Assembly: GCF_037975245.1 (NCBI RefSeq) | Contig: NC_092562.1 | Coordinates: 24,691,554-24,755,553, forward strand | DNA length: 64,000 bases | Reading direction: 5' to 3' | DNA from: Apostichopus japonicus | Taxonomy: Eukaryota; Echinodermata; Holothuroidea; Aspidochirotida; Stichopodidae | In this document: piece by piece, positions 1 through 12,221 of the stretch | Numbering within the stretch: the first letter of the stretch is position 1 | Layout: each line of letters begins with the position of its first letter | Notes under the pieces: model-generated | Seen by the model: only the letters and a program-made list of their open reading frames with translations | Database searches by the model: none | Told to the model about the DNA's origin: nothing | Position numbers and translations under genes: made by a program

Positions 1-3000
1 ACTCTTTTTTTGTTTAGAAATTTTTATGTAGAAAAAGGGCACATTTTTAACCTGAGGAAAAGTGGGGGGGGCACGTGCCCCCCCCCCCGCCCCCCGGTTC
101 CGCCGCCCTTGGCCTCACAGCAGCAAATCAAGGCAGCTCATTGGTCAGACCCCGACAGATAAAGTGATAAAGTTCTGTATAAACAAGCTATAATGCTCTT
201 CCATATAATCGTAAATAGCTCTCCATAATTATATATTCATACTTTGTTCCGTATAGATATACATATACATATACACATTCATGTATATGCATACATAAAT
301 ATATATTACGTCTACCGAGTGATTAATTAGCACAAATTAGTGACATTAGTGACATTAGGCCAGTTCAAGTTTCAAACCAGCCTTCTCTTTAGTAACTGCT
401 ATTTAAACCCTCATCAAGTGTGGTGGCTGTACTTACCAACCGTGGTTTAACACAGCAGAAATTCGATCAGCTCTTCACATGGAAGAACACAAAACGGATC
501 AATGGGGTTTATACATAAGCGAGACTTTAAATATGCTTATCATGTTCATTGTGTGTTTAAACCTGGTCAACAGTGGCCCAATCAGCCAAAACGAGTGTTA
601 ACGGGCATATCGAAGGGGTTCTCTGTTTTCTACAAGGGAAAGGAATTGGTAGAAGCAAATGGCCAAAGAGGATCCATATTTCACTATACCTATCTATAGA
701 TTGAACTATGCACATTGTACGTGTATGGCTACCAAACCCGCTATACGTGGGCTCTTAATAGCCACCATATCCGCTAAGTGCAAGACTGTGGGTCCATATC
801 GGGCCAGAATGAAATAGTTGAAAGGCCTGATATTGAAAAATATTGAAATTAAATAATTAAAAATATTGATATTGAAAATGGCATGTAACTTTGAGTAATG
901 AACTAGTTTGGCCATAAAATAACCATGGGACTATACATTTAGCGTGTAAATATACTAAGACTAAAAGATTTGGTAGGCCGGATGTTCATCCTTTAAACAA
1001 TGAACTGAATCGTGTACCAAGGGCGTTTTGGCTAGTCATGCAGTCTTGCTGATATATGTCACGTGTCTTGGGGTTAGGCTCGAGATACTTTCGTGGTTAC
1101 TGTTTGTGAAGCTTATCGTTCGAAGATAACAGACAATATCCAAGGTTTGCCTTCAGTAGAATAACAACATTGTGCAATTAATCATTGTTCAATGTTTCGA
1201 TTTACATAGTATAGGCATGTACAATATTGGCTTAATGTAAATACAGTATGTTATATAAAGGCGCGTTATTGCGGTCTTGGAGAAATAAAGCTATTTTTAT
1301 GCGGTAGTTGCGTACAGCCAAATGAAATGACGAGGTTTCTGGAAACGCGACGACTGAGACGCATGCATGCGAACTCAGCAGGGAGAGATAAGTAGAGAGC
1401 CAGTTAGGAGGGAGTAGGTGCACGTGGGTAGCGCATGGGGTGAGAAAGAAGAGTAGCCTATAGTAGGGGAGTAGGAGGGAGGCTTAGTGGAGGGTAAGGA
1501 TTGGGGAAATATAGGTCTCAATAAAAGTTATCAAAGTATCAGAATAGGCCTAGGATACGGGTTTATCAAATCTAAGAAGAAAAGAAACATTAGTTACCTA
1601 CTTTGCTAGTTGTCTGACTGTTGCATAGGGAATAGTAAGTGGTGAGGGGGAGGGGAGGGGGGACAACCTCCAACAAGTACCGTTTCGAAAACAGATACAA
1701 AACGTTCAGTTTGTGTGGTTATTCATGGAGCAACAGCTATCATGACCCCTTCCACCCCTTCCCCTTCACATTTTAATATTTCGAGTACGTTATTGGATTA
1801 TTATGATACATGGCGGTACATCCTTCAATGTGAATTTAGTATATCCTGTTTCAATCTTAATATATATTTAAAAATAAAATATGTATTTATAATATTTGGC
1901 ATAAAGTTAAGGAACCATGGGGAAAGGGAAGGGGTTTGTACCCTACCGAGAATCCCAGGAACTGTAAAGCGCTTTTTACTGTAAAGCGCTTAGTGGCCTT
2001 TGTGATGTTAGGCGCTATATAAATGCTTTATATTATTATTATTATTATTATGGCCGCCCTCGTATAACAATTCGTGATACTCCGTATAAAAAGATGTATA
2101 CGATATGGGATTATCTCATTACACGCACCCCCCACGTATGAGACTGATAAAGATCCCACCCCTCCTCGAGCCCGTTGACCACCCTTATCCCTACTATGTA
2201 CTAGAGAACGGCTTTGTATCGGTGGTGGTAGGGGGATAAAGGGGGGGGGGGCTTTGCAACGCCTATTGCAAACATACTCCAGTACCGTAACTTTTATAAT
2301 ACATATTTATGATACCGAAGAACTATACGGCCCATGATTACTGTTGTATATTAGGATATATACACACTGTATAGGATATTTAGTCAATGATTGAAAAACC
2401 GAGACAGACGAGAATTGGAACAGAGGCAATAAGTCAATGAGAGACACAAAAAGAACTCATCTAATGTTGACTATACAACATTAATTTGAGTGAATTGGTG
2501 CAATAAGACATAAAATGGGCAAAAATGCGCTCTATTTCTGAGATAGACTGCAATGAATATTTGAGCCAAAAAAAAATTATGATGCGAGCCGTGGAGATCC
2601 ATCAAGATTTTACCAATTAATCTCACTCGAAAAGAAATTGTATTGCCATCTCGAAATGAAAACAGTTGACATTAAAAATGAGCTGTTCTTTGTTATTAAG
2701 TTATTAAAACACTTCAAATAATTCTGTAACTTTATCTGTACGCATTGCAATATCACACGATTCTTCTATTTGTAGACACCAATATACCAGAGTCTGTATA
2801 GGCCTATACAAATAAGGGCTTATACCTTTGACAACTGTATTTTATATATGTAAGCTTATAGGCTAGGTTGATTATTAATCACCTATTGTTTAAAGTCTGT
2901 TTACATAGAAGGATGAGAGAGGACGTATAGATCAGAATGCGTACTTCGATTTAATTGGTTACTTATTGCGTGGTGTAAATCTGAATGATTTATCACTGCA

Positions 3001-3795
3001 AACGAACTTTATAAGAAATGAGATTAGAAGTGAGTGATGGACTCCGTCGTGTGGTTATCTTAAAGCAGCCATGCTGTAACAGTATACGTTCAAGTATTCA
3101 CTCGAAATTCAGTTAGTGAATTCAACATAAAGAATATCAGTAAAAATTCAATGTTATAATGCGCCCTCTATTTTGATAAATTCAGACTGTTCAATAACTA
3201 TAAGGAGGGGAAGGGGGGGGGGGGGGTTGTGGGTGGATGGGGAACTGAAGAAAAAACATGCAAGGAAATGTACCCAAATCTCCAATTGGCATCATTCAAA
3301 ATTAAATTTACCAAAGTAATCAAACATATTTCTTAGAAAGTAAAGCGTGCATTCTTGAAGAAGCGATATAGCCATGTCAATATCCGGTATCAATAATTAT
3401 CGAAATTTCCATCGAAAATGCGGTGTAGAAGAACATATAGGGAAAGTATAATTAATACACGCAGCTTCCAACGCGTGCTTAAAAGTTGTCCTCAATGTAT
3501 GATTGTAGAACCCAAATATTCAGTTAAGGCAAATCCCCTGGTCGGCCCCTTTTGGACCACCTCCCTCTTCCATGGAGTGACATGTACGGTACTGCTGGAA
3601 AGTTATGGAGTCAATCCATAAGGCATGTTTTCAACGACAGCACATCAAAGTGGCTATGTAGAAATAAAACCCCTTATTTTTGGTACTAGTATTAACGTAA
3701 ATGCATAACCTATAAAGATTAATATAAATGATCAACATATTTATTAATCAGTGTTTCGTTCTTTCTTCTCATCTTTCTGTTCTCTCTCTCACCAG
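1..3795. other. Intergenic spacer with repeat debris
   Basis: No coding exon could be supported here. The first 115 bases contain a G/C-rich end (runs of C and G around CACGTG, then a 'ccggttccgccgcccttgg' stretch) like the terminus of a hAT-type element, but no second end was found. A SINE-like tail is at about 1962-2052 (separate entry). Poly-G tracts occur near 1650, 2240 and 3210. The short open frames, such as 502-699 and 3418-3621, show no recognisable domain, signal peptide or splice context. The last part (about 3770-3795) is a pyrimidine-rich tract ending in CAG, which is the likely splice acceptor of the LRR gene that follows, so an upstream non-coding exon of that gene probably lies in or beyond this spacer. 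Confidence 0.6.
1962..2052 (+). repeat. SINE-like 3' tail with (ATT)n
   Basis: The stretch contains 'aaagcgctt' twice and then 'gcgctatataaatgctt', followed directly by an (ATT)n run. This word and simple-repeat ending is typical of the shared 3' tails of many metazoan tRNA-derived SINEs. No clear tRNA-related head with A and B boxes was recognised upstream, so this is probably a 5'-truncated copy. The family cannot be named from sequence alone. Confidence 0.5.
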
Positions 3796-3814
3796 GATCA
3801 AACCTCATCCCAAA

Positions 3815-5131
3815 ATGGAAATAGGTAGCATGGTTTCTAACATCGTTATATTCTTGGTCATTTTTCTCGTAAACTGCCAGACGACCAAAGTGTTAAGTTC
3901 ACCTTCGTGTGACGTCATTTGTGCGTACGATAATTCAACTGACACTGTCGATTGTAGTAACCGTTCCCTTAGTAACATACCCAACAGCTGTTCATCTGCC
4001 GTTGAATTAAACCTACAGGGGAACAACCTACGTGTTTTGCCCTTCGAGGCATTCAAAAATTTCACCTATTTAAAGGCTGTGCATATTTCAAAGAGCGGTA
4101 TTACAAGGATTGAAAACGGAGCATTTTCGGGCCCGGTTTTTTTGAAGAAACTGTACCTAAATGGCAACAACGTGAGCGAATTAGAAGCTGGTATTTTTAA
4201 AGATCTTACAGACTTGAAAGTTCTCAATTTGGGTCGCAATTTTATTACCTCTGTCGGAGAGGTTAACTTTCAAGATCTACGATCTTTGACCAAGTTGTCG
4301 TTAGGAGAAAACTCGATTAAAATATTAGAAGCAAAAGCGTTTGTTGGTTTGAAATCGCTACAGACTTTAATCCTTTCGCGAAATTTAATTGAGGAAATTC
4401 ACCCAGACGTGTTTAATCAAATCCCAAATGTCGAATATTTGTACTTGGGGGTAAATCAAATATCTTCGCTTCATGAAGACACATTTGAGAAAATCCCGTT
4501 GTTAAAGCTCCTATCTCTTCCAGCAAATCAACTGACAGTTATACCGCCATCGATTCTGAGTTTAGAGTTCCTGAGAAAGTTGGACCTCCAAGATAACTTG
4601 ATCCAAGATGTTTCACCAATTGTTCCCGCCCTCGGACAATTTGCAGATCTTTTCTTAAGTGGCAATCCACTGCAATGCACCGGATGTCCTGAACCGCTAG
4701 GACAATGGATTCAAACGAAGTACCCTGAAAGTGATGTGGTATGTTCCATGTCAGACGGTACCATTGTCAATGTTGTCAGCTTATCGTCTGCCAAGCGAGA
4801 AGATAATGCTCCAGTCACACCTAAGAACGACTTTTCGCCGATCCCCGATAACAGCGATTACCCCGATTATGAAATGGAAGAATCCGAGTCCGGAGTAGTC
4901 GAGATGTTGTTGTATATATTAGTACCGATTACTGCCGTAATTTTCATAAGTAGCATCGTGTTCCTAGAATATCTGACGAGAGCTAAAATCAAGAGAAAAG
5001 CAGAGGCTTTGGGAGATTTAGAAACTCTAGGTGAGGCTTATCACGATAGGGAAAATACAGAAAGGAATTATGCAAATGATGTGATTACGTCACACAATAG
5101 GACATTACATTCGTTCGAGTCACCATGCTGA
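3815..5131 (+). CDS. Leucine-rich repeat type I transmembrane protein
   Basis: The chosen ATG (3815) gives 438 aa. The open frame continues 29 codons upstream, but a pyrimidine tract ending in CAG at 3793-3795 looks like a 3' splice site, so translation most likely begins here. Residues 1-29 form a hydrophobic signal peptide. Cys32, 36, 47 and 59 form an LRRNT cap. About nine to ten 24-residue LRRs of the LxxLxLxxNxI type run from 62 to 284. An LRRCT-like cap follows (Cys288, 291, 310; three visible cysteines rather than the usual four). An acidic linker (345-360), one membrane segment (about 362-387) and a 50-residue cytoplasmic tail that starts with basic residues complete the protein. The family includes cell-surface adhesion and receptor proteins; the ligand cannot be inferred. 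There is no intron in the coding part. Recognised confidently as an LRR membrane protein, but not assigned to a named orthologue. Confidence 0.85.
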   Translation: MEIGSMVSNIVIFLVIFLVNCQTTKVLSSPSCDVICAYDNSTDTVDCSNRSLSNIPNSCSSAVELNLQGNNLRVLPFEAFKNFTYLKAVHISKSGITRIENGAFSGPVFLKKLYLNGNNVSELEAGIFKDLTDLKVLNLGRNFITSVGEVNFQDLRSLTKLSLGENSIKILEAKAFVGLKSLQTLILSRNLIEEIHPDVFNQIPNVEYLYLGVNQISSLHEDTFEKIPLLKLLSLPANQLTVIPPSILSLEFLRKLDLQDNLIQDVSPIVPALGQFADLFLSGNPLQCTGCPEPLGQWIQTKYPESDVVCSMSDGTIVNVVSLSSAKREDNAPVTPKNDFSPIPDNSDYPDYEMEESESGVVEMLLYILVPITAVIFISSIVFLEYLTRAKIKRKAEALGDLETLGEAYHDRENTERNYANDVITSHNRTLHSFESPC

Positions 5132-5995
5132 GCCTGGTTTCAGTTGTTTCACACTGTATGAGACTTCAAAACTGTGATGTCTGTCATCTTGGTGCGAGAG
5201 AATTACAGGATGTAATCTGTCTGATAGAGTCTGGATGAAAGTGGACTATGCAGTGGCTGACAATCGTAATTGACAAGAACATGGCTTTCCATGGGACGCC
5301 GAATTTCGCCCACCGTGCAATGACGTTCCATAAATCGAAAAGTCACGTGCTATACCAAAAGACTAGTATAGGCCTCAGTGTTCGGTGTATGTCCTGTTCG
5401 ATCCCTAGCAGGACACCAGTCAGGGAAGATGGCCGAAGGGTTTTAAAGGGTGAACCATATGTTATACTTCATGCAAATGTTTTCTTTCAGTTCGGTGGGG
5501 AAATAGGTTCAACTTCCTGTTGAATGGTTTGTATTTACGGCGATATTTATATAAGAGACCTATAGTATCAAGTTATCATTAAAGGAGGAAGCAAGAAAAG
5601 AGAATGAGGATGTGGGGGGGGGGGGGGGTAGAAGGGTTAGCAGGCTGAAAGAGAGTTTTCGAGCAAGTAAAGGCACAGAACTGAGGGTGATTGGAACGTA
5701 AATGACTTGTTCGATGAATACGGTATAGCAGACGGGTTCTCCTCACCCCCAAATGTTAATATAGTTATGTACATATTTTTGTTTGTATGATGTAAGGTAT
5801 ACAGGTCATTCCTATAAGTTTAACAATTCCCAGACGTTGCTTTGCTGTGGTCGCCTAAATTAACAAAAACTAATCTAATGGAAATGTTTAACGAATGATG
5901 ATGAGACTGCGTCAGTTACGTATACATAAGACCAATAAATATAAGAGTTGACGAAATACATTAATTTAACGTTTCTTTCGGCCCGTTACACTGAA

Positions 5996-7307
5996 CAGGG
6001 GCGTATCCAGGGGGGGCGCAACAGGCGCGCGCCCCCCCTATTGGCCGTCACCAAAAAAAAAAAAAGTTTAGCAAAAAAAAAAAAAAAAAATGATGACGAC
6101 CTTTATGTGAGATGTCGGTGATCGCTCAACCCCCCCTCCTCCCGTATGCTTTATTTTTTGTTTGCCAAGAAAAGGTTCTGGCGAAGTTCGGCGGCATAAT
6201 AGTTTTAGAAACATAGATGGTAATTGTGTTTGTATTATCACTATAAACACTAAATGACATGCCAGCCATACTAAATTGTGCATTTTGTGTCCATATTTAC
6301 TGGAAATGTTGCTTATTAAGGTCGAAAAATGGATCACATATGGCCATGGACGGCGATCCTGGGTGGAGGGGGGATATATCCCCCATGAAAATGGGTGGAG
6401 GGGATGTAATGCACCATATCCCCCCCCACCAAGATAAGAATATTTTCATGCCTACATTTATGCATCTTCGTTAATGTACGGCTCTTTTTTAGCTTCATTT
6501 CTCGCCTACCATAAACGCAGTGCGATCTTTTCAAGTAAAGCGTCTTTATAAAGCAAAAATAGTTGACTGTAGGCTTCATTGGCCCTATAACAACAAAATG
6601 TATTATTGCGCCCACGGTATTGATATAGTACATATATGCACCGTCATAGTATTCATATAGGCCCTATAGTAGGCCTACACACGTACATGTTCCCTCGAAC
6701 AGCTGAGAATCTCATGTAACCAGGGTAATGCTTAATACACGTTTCACCTGGATGCCCTAGCAATCGGTACCTAGGAATGTAACTATGTGTAATTGTGTAT
6801 TGCATGTGTATATAGCCTGCATGAGGCCATTTTCTTCATCGAATAATATAACAGAGCTCTCGAACATTCTAACGTTGCGCCTGAAACAAGATTGACAGGG
6901 GAAATTTCCCAAAATAAAACCCGAAATTAAAAAAAAAAAGTATTTTGGATCCTGATTATGAGATATTTTGGACATGACATCCCTATTTTAAAGTTGGGTA
7001 TATGCCGCTTGGAAACCTCGGGAAGTGCCGTTTCCGGCCATCTAGAGGGTTTGTTAATCCCAAAATTTTCTTGTACGCTTCGCGCCAACCCATGGTGGCG
7101 CTACGCTTAGATAGTCAACAAGGTCATATCCCCCCCCACTCGGAAGTACGTATCGCCGCCCATGCACATGACACCATTTTGCATTTCAGCCCTTCTTTGA
7201 AATCAAAAATTGTACACCCCTCCCCTTAAGACCCATCCCCCAGGACGGCGATCATTCATGCCTGGCGCCCCCCCCCCCCCTATTGGAAAATCCTGGATAC
7301 GCCCCTG
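5996..7307. mobile_element. Non-autonomous DNA transposon remnant with 16-bp TIRs
   Basis: The two ends are perfect inverted copies of CAGGGGCGTATCCAGG, one at 5996-6011 and its reverse complement ending at 7307. The pentamer CTGAA flanks both sides (5991-5995 and 7308-7312). CAGGGGCG-type termini are common in hAT-related elements, which normally make 8-bp target duplications, so the 5-bp flanking repeat is either a decayed duplication or chance. The interior is C/G-tract rich and encodes no transposase. Confidence 0.5.
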
Positions 7308-8133
7308 CTGAATCCCAATAAAACTTCTTTTTGGGGGCCAGTCCTGTGGTCGTTTCTCTTCTAACAAAGGAATTTTAATGGTGTTTATTTCGATTAAACA
7401 TATGATGTAATACACCTTGTTACAAACTTGTTTGTAAAGGAGTCGTTTTAGGTCTTCTGCAAATCGAGATAATCTTCTGTGGTAGCTTAAGTAATCAATA
7501 AGTTGCAATCCTAAGCGAGAAGAATTTGCTAAATAAAGTGCTTACGACTGTAAATCACCGTGTAGATAAATATATAAAACGTTATAGAGCCTGACGTTCA
7601 GTTAATCTTAGCAGGATCTTGTTTGGAGGCAAACCTTCACAGCTCATGTTTCCATACGTTTTTGTAAACTCTTTTCATTGTTCTGTTCCAATTGTGTGTT
7701 AGATAATTCATCGTGTCTAAGTTAACCCATTTTCTGTGTTCATTTCAATTTTGCCTTCTCCCCTCATGTGCACATTAAAGTCTATCATCAACACACAATT
7801 TAAGCCAAAGCCAGACCTGTGAAGTAATTTGTCACCCTCCCCCCCCCCCCCGCCCCACTCTCACCTTTTCCAAGGGACTCGCGATACCTTACTTGACATG
7901 GCTAGTCTCGATATAAGGTCAACAGGGCTCAGAATGGTTCAAGTTGTTTGGCTTCGCTCCCAGGCTGTGTCTTCGCTCTTTACGTACATCGCGACACACA
8001 TGATTTGCTAGATAGCATGTTTGCCCGCCCCCCCCCCCCACCCCATCTCCAGTAAAAGTTTCCAAACTAAGGTTGATTCGTCCAGTCCTCAATGTATTTC
8101 CCAGAGGAGGGTCAGGGTTAATGTACAGTAGAG

Positions 8134-8577
8134 CAGGAGTTCCCTAACTGGGGTGCATGAAACCTCAGGGGGGTGCGTGAGTCCATCCCAGGGGGGGTTC
8201 GTGAGACGTTTATGATATATCACATAATTTAGTAATGTACAAGTCGTTCCTATCGACAAACGCGTTCCGTACGCATGTTATATTAGTACCGTACCGTGCA
8301 TGTGTTATAAAAAGGGAGCATCCGTCTCATCGTGTGTGATGGGTGATCGATGCGTGATACAATTCGTAATCTGATCTTGAAGTTTCCAAATAAATATTTG
8401 TTCATCTCTTGTTTCATGTCATTACAAAATACACTATGAACTTGATCTTTTACGAAGCACTGTTATGCGAATTATAGTATCATGACTCAGATCGAGTCTC
8501 GAAAAGTTGGGGGTTCGTCGACAACTCTGACATCATCCACAGGGGGTTCGTGGGGGGATAAAGTTAGGGAAACCCTG
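8134..8577. mobile_element. hAT-like MITE
   Basis: The left end reads CAGGAGTTCCCTAACTGGGG and the right end, reverse complemented, reads CAGGGTTTCCCTAACTTTAT, so the TIR core is CAGG(A/G)(G/T)TTCCCTAACT. This resembles the CAGTGxTTCCCAAACT termini of many hAT elements. The flanking octamers are CAGTAGAG (8126-8133) and ATGTAGAG (8578-8585), identical at six of eight positions, as expected for an aged 8-bp hAT target duplication. The 444-bp interior has no coding capacity. Confidence 0.6.
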
Positions 8578-11500
8578 ATGTAGAGGGTGATTCTGTGTCT
8601 CATGTTGGTGAATCGCTCCGGCCTCAATGAAACAAAATGATTTTGACCATTGCTGGCCATGTTCGCGCTTTCTAGCAGATTTTGTGCGATGCAGATTAGT
8701 AATAAAGAGTTGATCGTTGGTCACCAACTTTTGTTATCTCTATCATAATTTGCGGCAATACATAAAATTTTAACCAGATATAATAATTTGACCAGAGGTG
8801 GCCATGTTTTCGGTGTTCTAAACTCATGACTAACATGATGATGATGATAATTATGATTATAATAAAAATTAAAAATAAAAACGACATTTAAACAAGTCTC
8901 CACATGTCTCTCATTTATTTACATCATAGGTCGATTCTACAAAACATTAAAAAAAAATTGCAACGTAACGGGCTGTGCATAAAAAAGGCTAGCCTTGTAA
9001 CTTGTACACCTAGCAACGTGACAAAACGAAACGTCTTAATGAAAAAAAAATTAATAATAATAATATAATAACACAAATAATAGGACTTGAAGAAAGATAC
9101 CAACAAATATTTATTAGACATGATAGTTAAACGGACGTGTTACCTCACATTAACCACATTGTAGAGAGGTCAAACTTAGACTAGCTGCTCCTTAACCTTT
9201 GAACTCACATGACATTGCTGAGGTCACAGTGGCCTCTGACACTGAAACTTTCGTTCAGGCTAGTACCATAGAGAAAACTTGAATTGCCCCCCCACCCCCC
9301 CAAAAAAAATTACCCCAATGACAACAACCGTGGCATAGCCTCCAGAAATATGAATATCTAGTCAAATACTAGTTTGAAATCAGTTGAGCCGATTACAGCA
9401 TGATGGTTGAGCAATTGTCGGATTGTGAAGTTCTAATACACATCACATCTGACGTCATGGACATATGCATTTTTTTGGATGGACATCCATATTAAGGTGT
9501 GGGAACATTGCTGCCGGCCCTCCCCTCCCACATTAAGTTATCCAACGGTTGATGCTCACCCAAAACTTGATCAAGCATGAGTCCATTACCAGCCATGACA
9601 CTTTACATTCTACCCACCTCCACCCCCACCCACCCGCCCCCCCCCCCCTCAATAATAGCATACCAATCTATCACAAGGTGCACATCATGTACGACACCAT
9701 TTTGTAGCTTTTCTCAGTTTTTCATCGATGACAGCAATATGAGTTTCAATATGAAAGCCAAATTTGCATAATTTATCAAGAATTAATTTGTTAAGAGCAA
9801 CTCATGAAGATGTAAATTTTAGTAAAACTGAATTGTCTTCAGGGACCTACAAGCAAACAGTTCACACAAAGTTTGATTGAAATTTTTAATTCCATTTGAT
9901 GACAAGAATGTTACGTTCTCTGCCTAACTTGTATTCCAATATCATATATAATGTAGGGTACTTAAATCTGTGTTAATTTTTTGAATATATATATATATAT
10001 TTGTGTTATCTGCGACGCTACTCATTAAATCTAAAAGACCATCCCTGTCAGATCAAATAATATTAGGAAAATTATACATATTATAGAAAACCAACTGAAC
10101 AGATATGAGGCTTTTTGACGCGCACAAAGCTGGAACTTCAATATTAATAAACAATAACAAAACATGGAAAGAACATTACACTTTTGCTACGTTTTATAAT
10201 GCATGATAAATCCAAGGCAAACAGGCCTCATATTCCTTCCCAGATAACTATGTATTTTTTGAGCAATATTCTCCAAACATGCAGGTTCAACTTCTCCAGG
10301 GAGTGGGTTTGGCAATTATAATGCATATGCAGGGAGGAAGTGGGTTTGGTGCTGCTTTTTGAAGAGGAACAATAAATTTCAACATAATCAACATAATATC
10401 AAAGTCTCTGAAGTCACAGCTTTTTCACACTTTGCCATCGAAGTAACTTTTATTATCGTTTCCCGATCAATGTTGCAAAGTCTTACCTCTCCACCCATCC
10501 CCCTCCTCCCCCCCCCCCCCTCCAGCAAATAATATTAACTGCAACTAGCTGGCAAATTAACCTCACTACTTCTTGTCAAAATTGAGAAAGACAACTCAAA
10601 TTTTAATATATGTAAAGTAGTTCAGCCCCAGGGTGTCTACTATGTAAAGTAGGTCAGCACCAGGGTGTGTCTACTATCAACCTGTTGTAGGCTGAAGTCA
10701 GTTTGTTAATCATAGCAAATTTTGAACAGAACCACTCTCTCAAGGAATCATACCATCGTATGGTGATGATTTCCTGCAACCGACTCTGTTATAATCAGGT
10801 ACTCTCTCAAGGCGAGAGACTGTGGATTACCAAAACAAACCTGCTGCTTCATAAGACCTCTCAACCTCTTTGTGGAGGGTAATCACGTTGGAGAACAATC
10901 GCCACTGGCTATTAATTACTAATGGTTATTAATTAAATTTGGACAAATTTCACAAAAGTACAGAGGAGTGCATCAAGTCGATTTTTTTTTGTAAAGACAC
11001 AAATTACTGCTAATAATCTTATTCATTATAACTAGTCATAACTAAGGCACTGCACCATCTGACACATGGATGACCTCGGGGTGGGGTGAGGGGGGGAGGG
11101 AAGACTCCACATGTACCAGAAAAGTCACATGATTTAAATCTAAACGACTCAAATCCCTGAAGGTTTAAGGACAAGAAGTGGAAAGGTTTACTTCTACAAT
11201 GCATTGCAAGACATATTAATTGACATAAAATATCCAAAAACATATTTTCTACAAACTTGTTGCTTTTGAAATCTGTGTAATACAGTTTCTCTTCAAGATT
11301 TCAGCAAAGTTTCCCAACCAGCAGCAAAATCATAAAATGCTAGCTGATAGCTCCCTTAAACTTAAACAAATTCTGTTTTACTAATATTCACTGGAGATGT
11401 TTCTATTCAATATTCAGGTTGGTCCAATGAGTAAACAACTTTCCCACTACTTTGGAAATGCTTCTACCCCCTCCCCCCCTCACCCTTTCCCCAAAATAGT

Positions 11501-12221
11501 CTGTATTCTGAAAACATTTCACATCTCTGACAAATTTCTTGAATAACAAAATTAATTAAAAAACATTTAAGAAAAATACTCTATTACTACATTACAAGAA
11601 CATCCAATAGGTAAAAAGAAGGGACCCCCCAAAAAAAACATGCAGATAATGAAAATAAAATCCTGTGCATTTTTTTGTCCTCTGTACATAATCACACAGT
11701 CACAGCTCAGTTGGGGGTTTTTTGTTTCCCTCCGAGACCCTTCACACCTGGAGAAAATCTTCCAGCAACCACTCAGAAAAATTAGGTTACAAAATTATGA
11801 TATTGTTTCAATGAATGACTGTTAATTACCAATAAATTAATTAATGCCATTTGAATTCTACACTGTTGTTGTTCCCACACTTTTTCACAGTACTTGGCAT
11901 CATCAATTGTAAAATGGCAATTTTTTTTTCAATATTTTTCATCACTATTCGAAAGGATCCTTGGCTGGTCATGCTACTCAATGGCATTATTTTGGGGGAT
12001 TTTAATATCAAATAGTAAAAAAAAAACTATAAAAAAAAACTAAAGACATGGGTCTTACATGGACCTCAGACAAACACTGATCATATGTCAGCCTTTTTAA
12101 GGCCACAGAGAGACATTTTGAATTGAAAATGGAATGGGGTGTGAGTGGGGGTAAAATTATAAAGAGAAGGGCAATGGCTGTAGAAGAAGAAGAAAGCTAG
12201 CAGCCTCTCTTCGGGTGTGGT

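Larger units (their letters stand above)
5132..12221. other. Intergenic spacer between LRR gene and YTHDC1
   Basis: The first few hundred bases are probably the 3' UTR of the LRR gene. The rest holds two inverted-repeat remnants (5996-7307 and 8134-8577, separate entries), many C or G homopolymer tracts (for example near 5615, 7270, 7840, 9640 and 10510) and a short direct duplication around 10612-10677 built on 'gtaaagtag' and 'cagggtgt'. The right-hand 1-2 kb is likely to be the 3' UTR of YTHDC1; an ATTAAA-type signal on the minus strand lies at 11999-12004, about 220 bases past the stop. No protein-coding exon was supported in either strand. Confidence 0.6.

Noticed and set aside
3728-3814. 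Upstream extension of the LRR protein by 29 residues
   Set aside because: The extension crosses a pyrimidine tract and CAG acceptor and would bury the signal peptide; the ATG at 3815 is a better start.
5248-5523. 91-codon plus-strand frame after the LRR gene
   Set aside because: It lies in the likely 3' UTR, with no splice context, signal peptide or recognisable motif.
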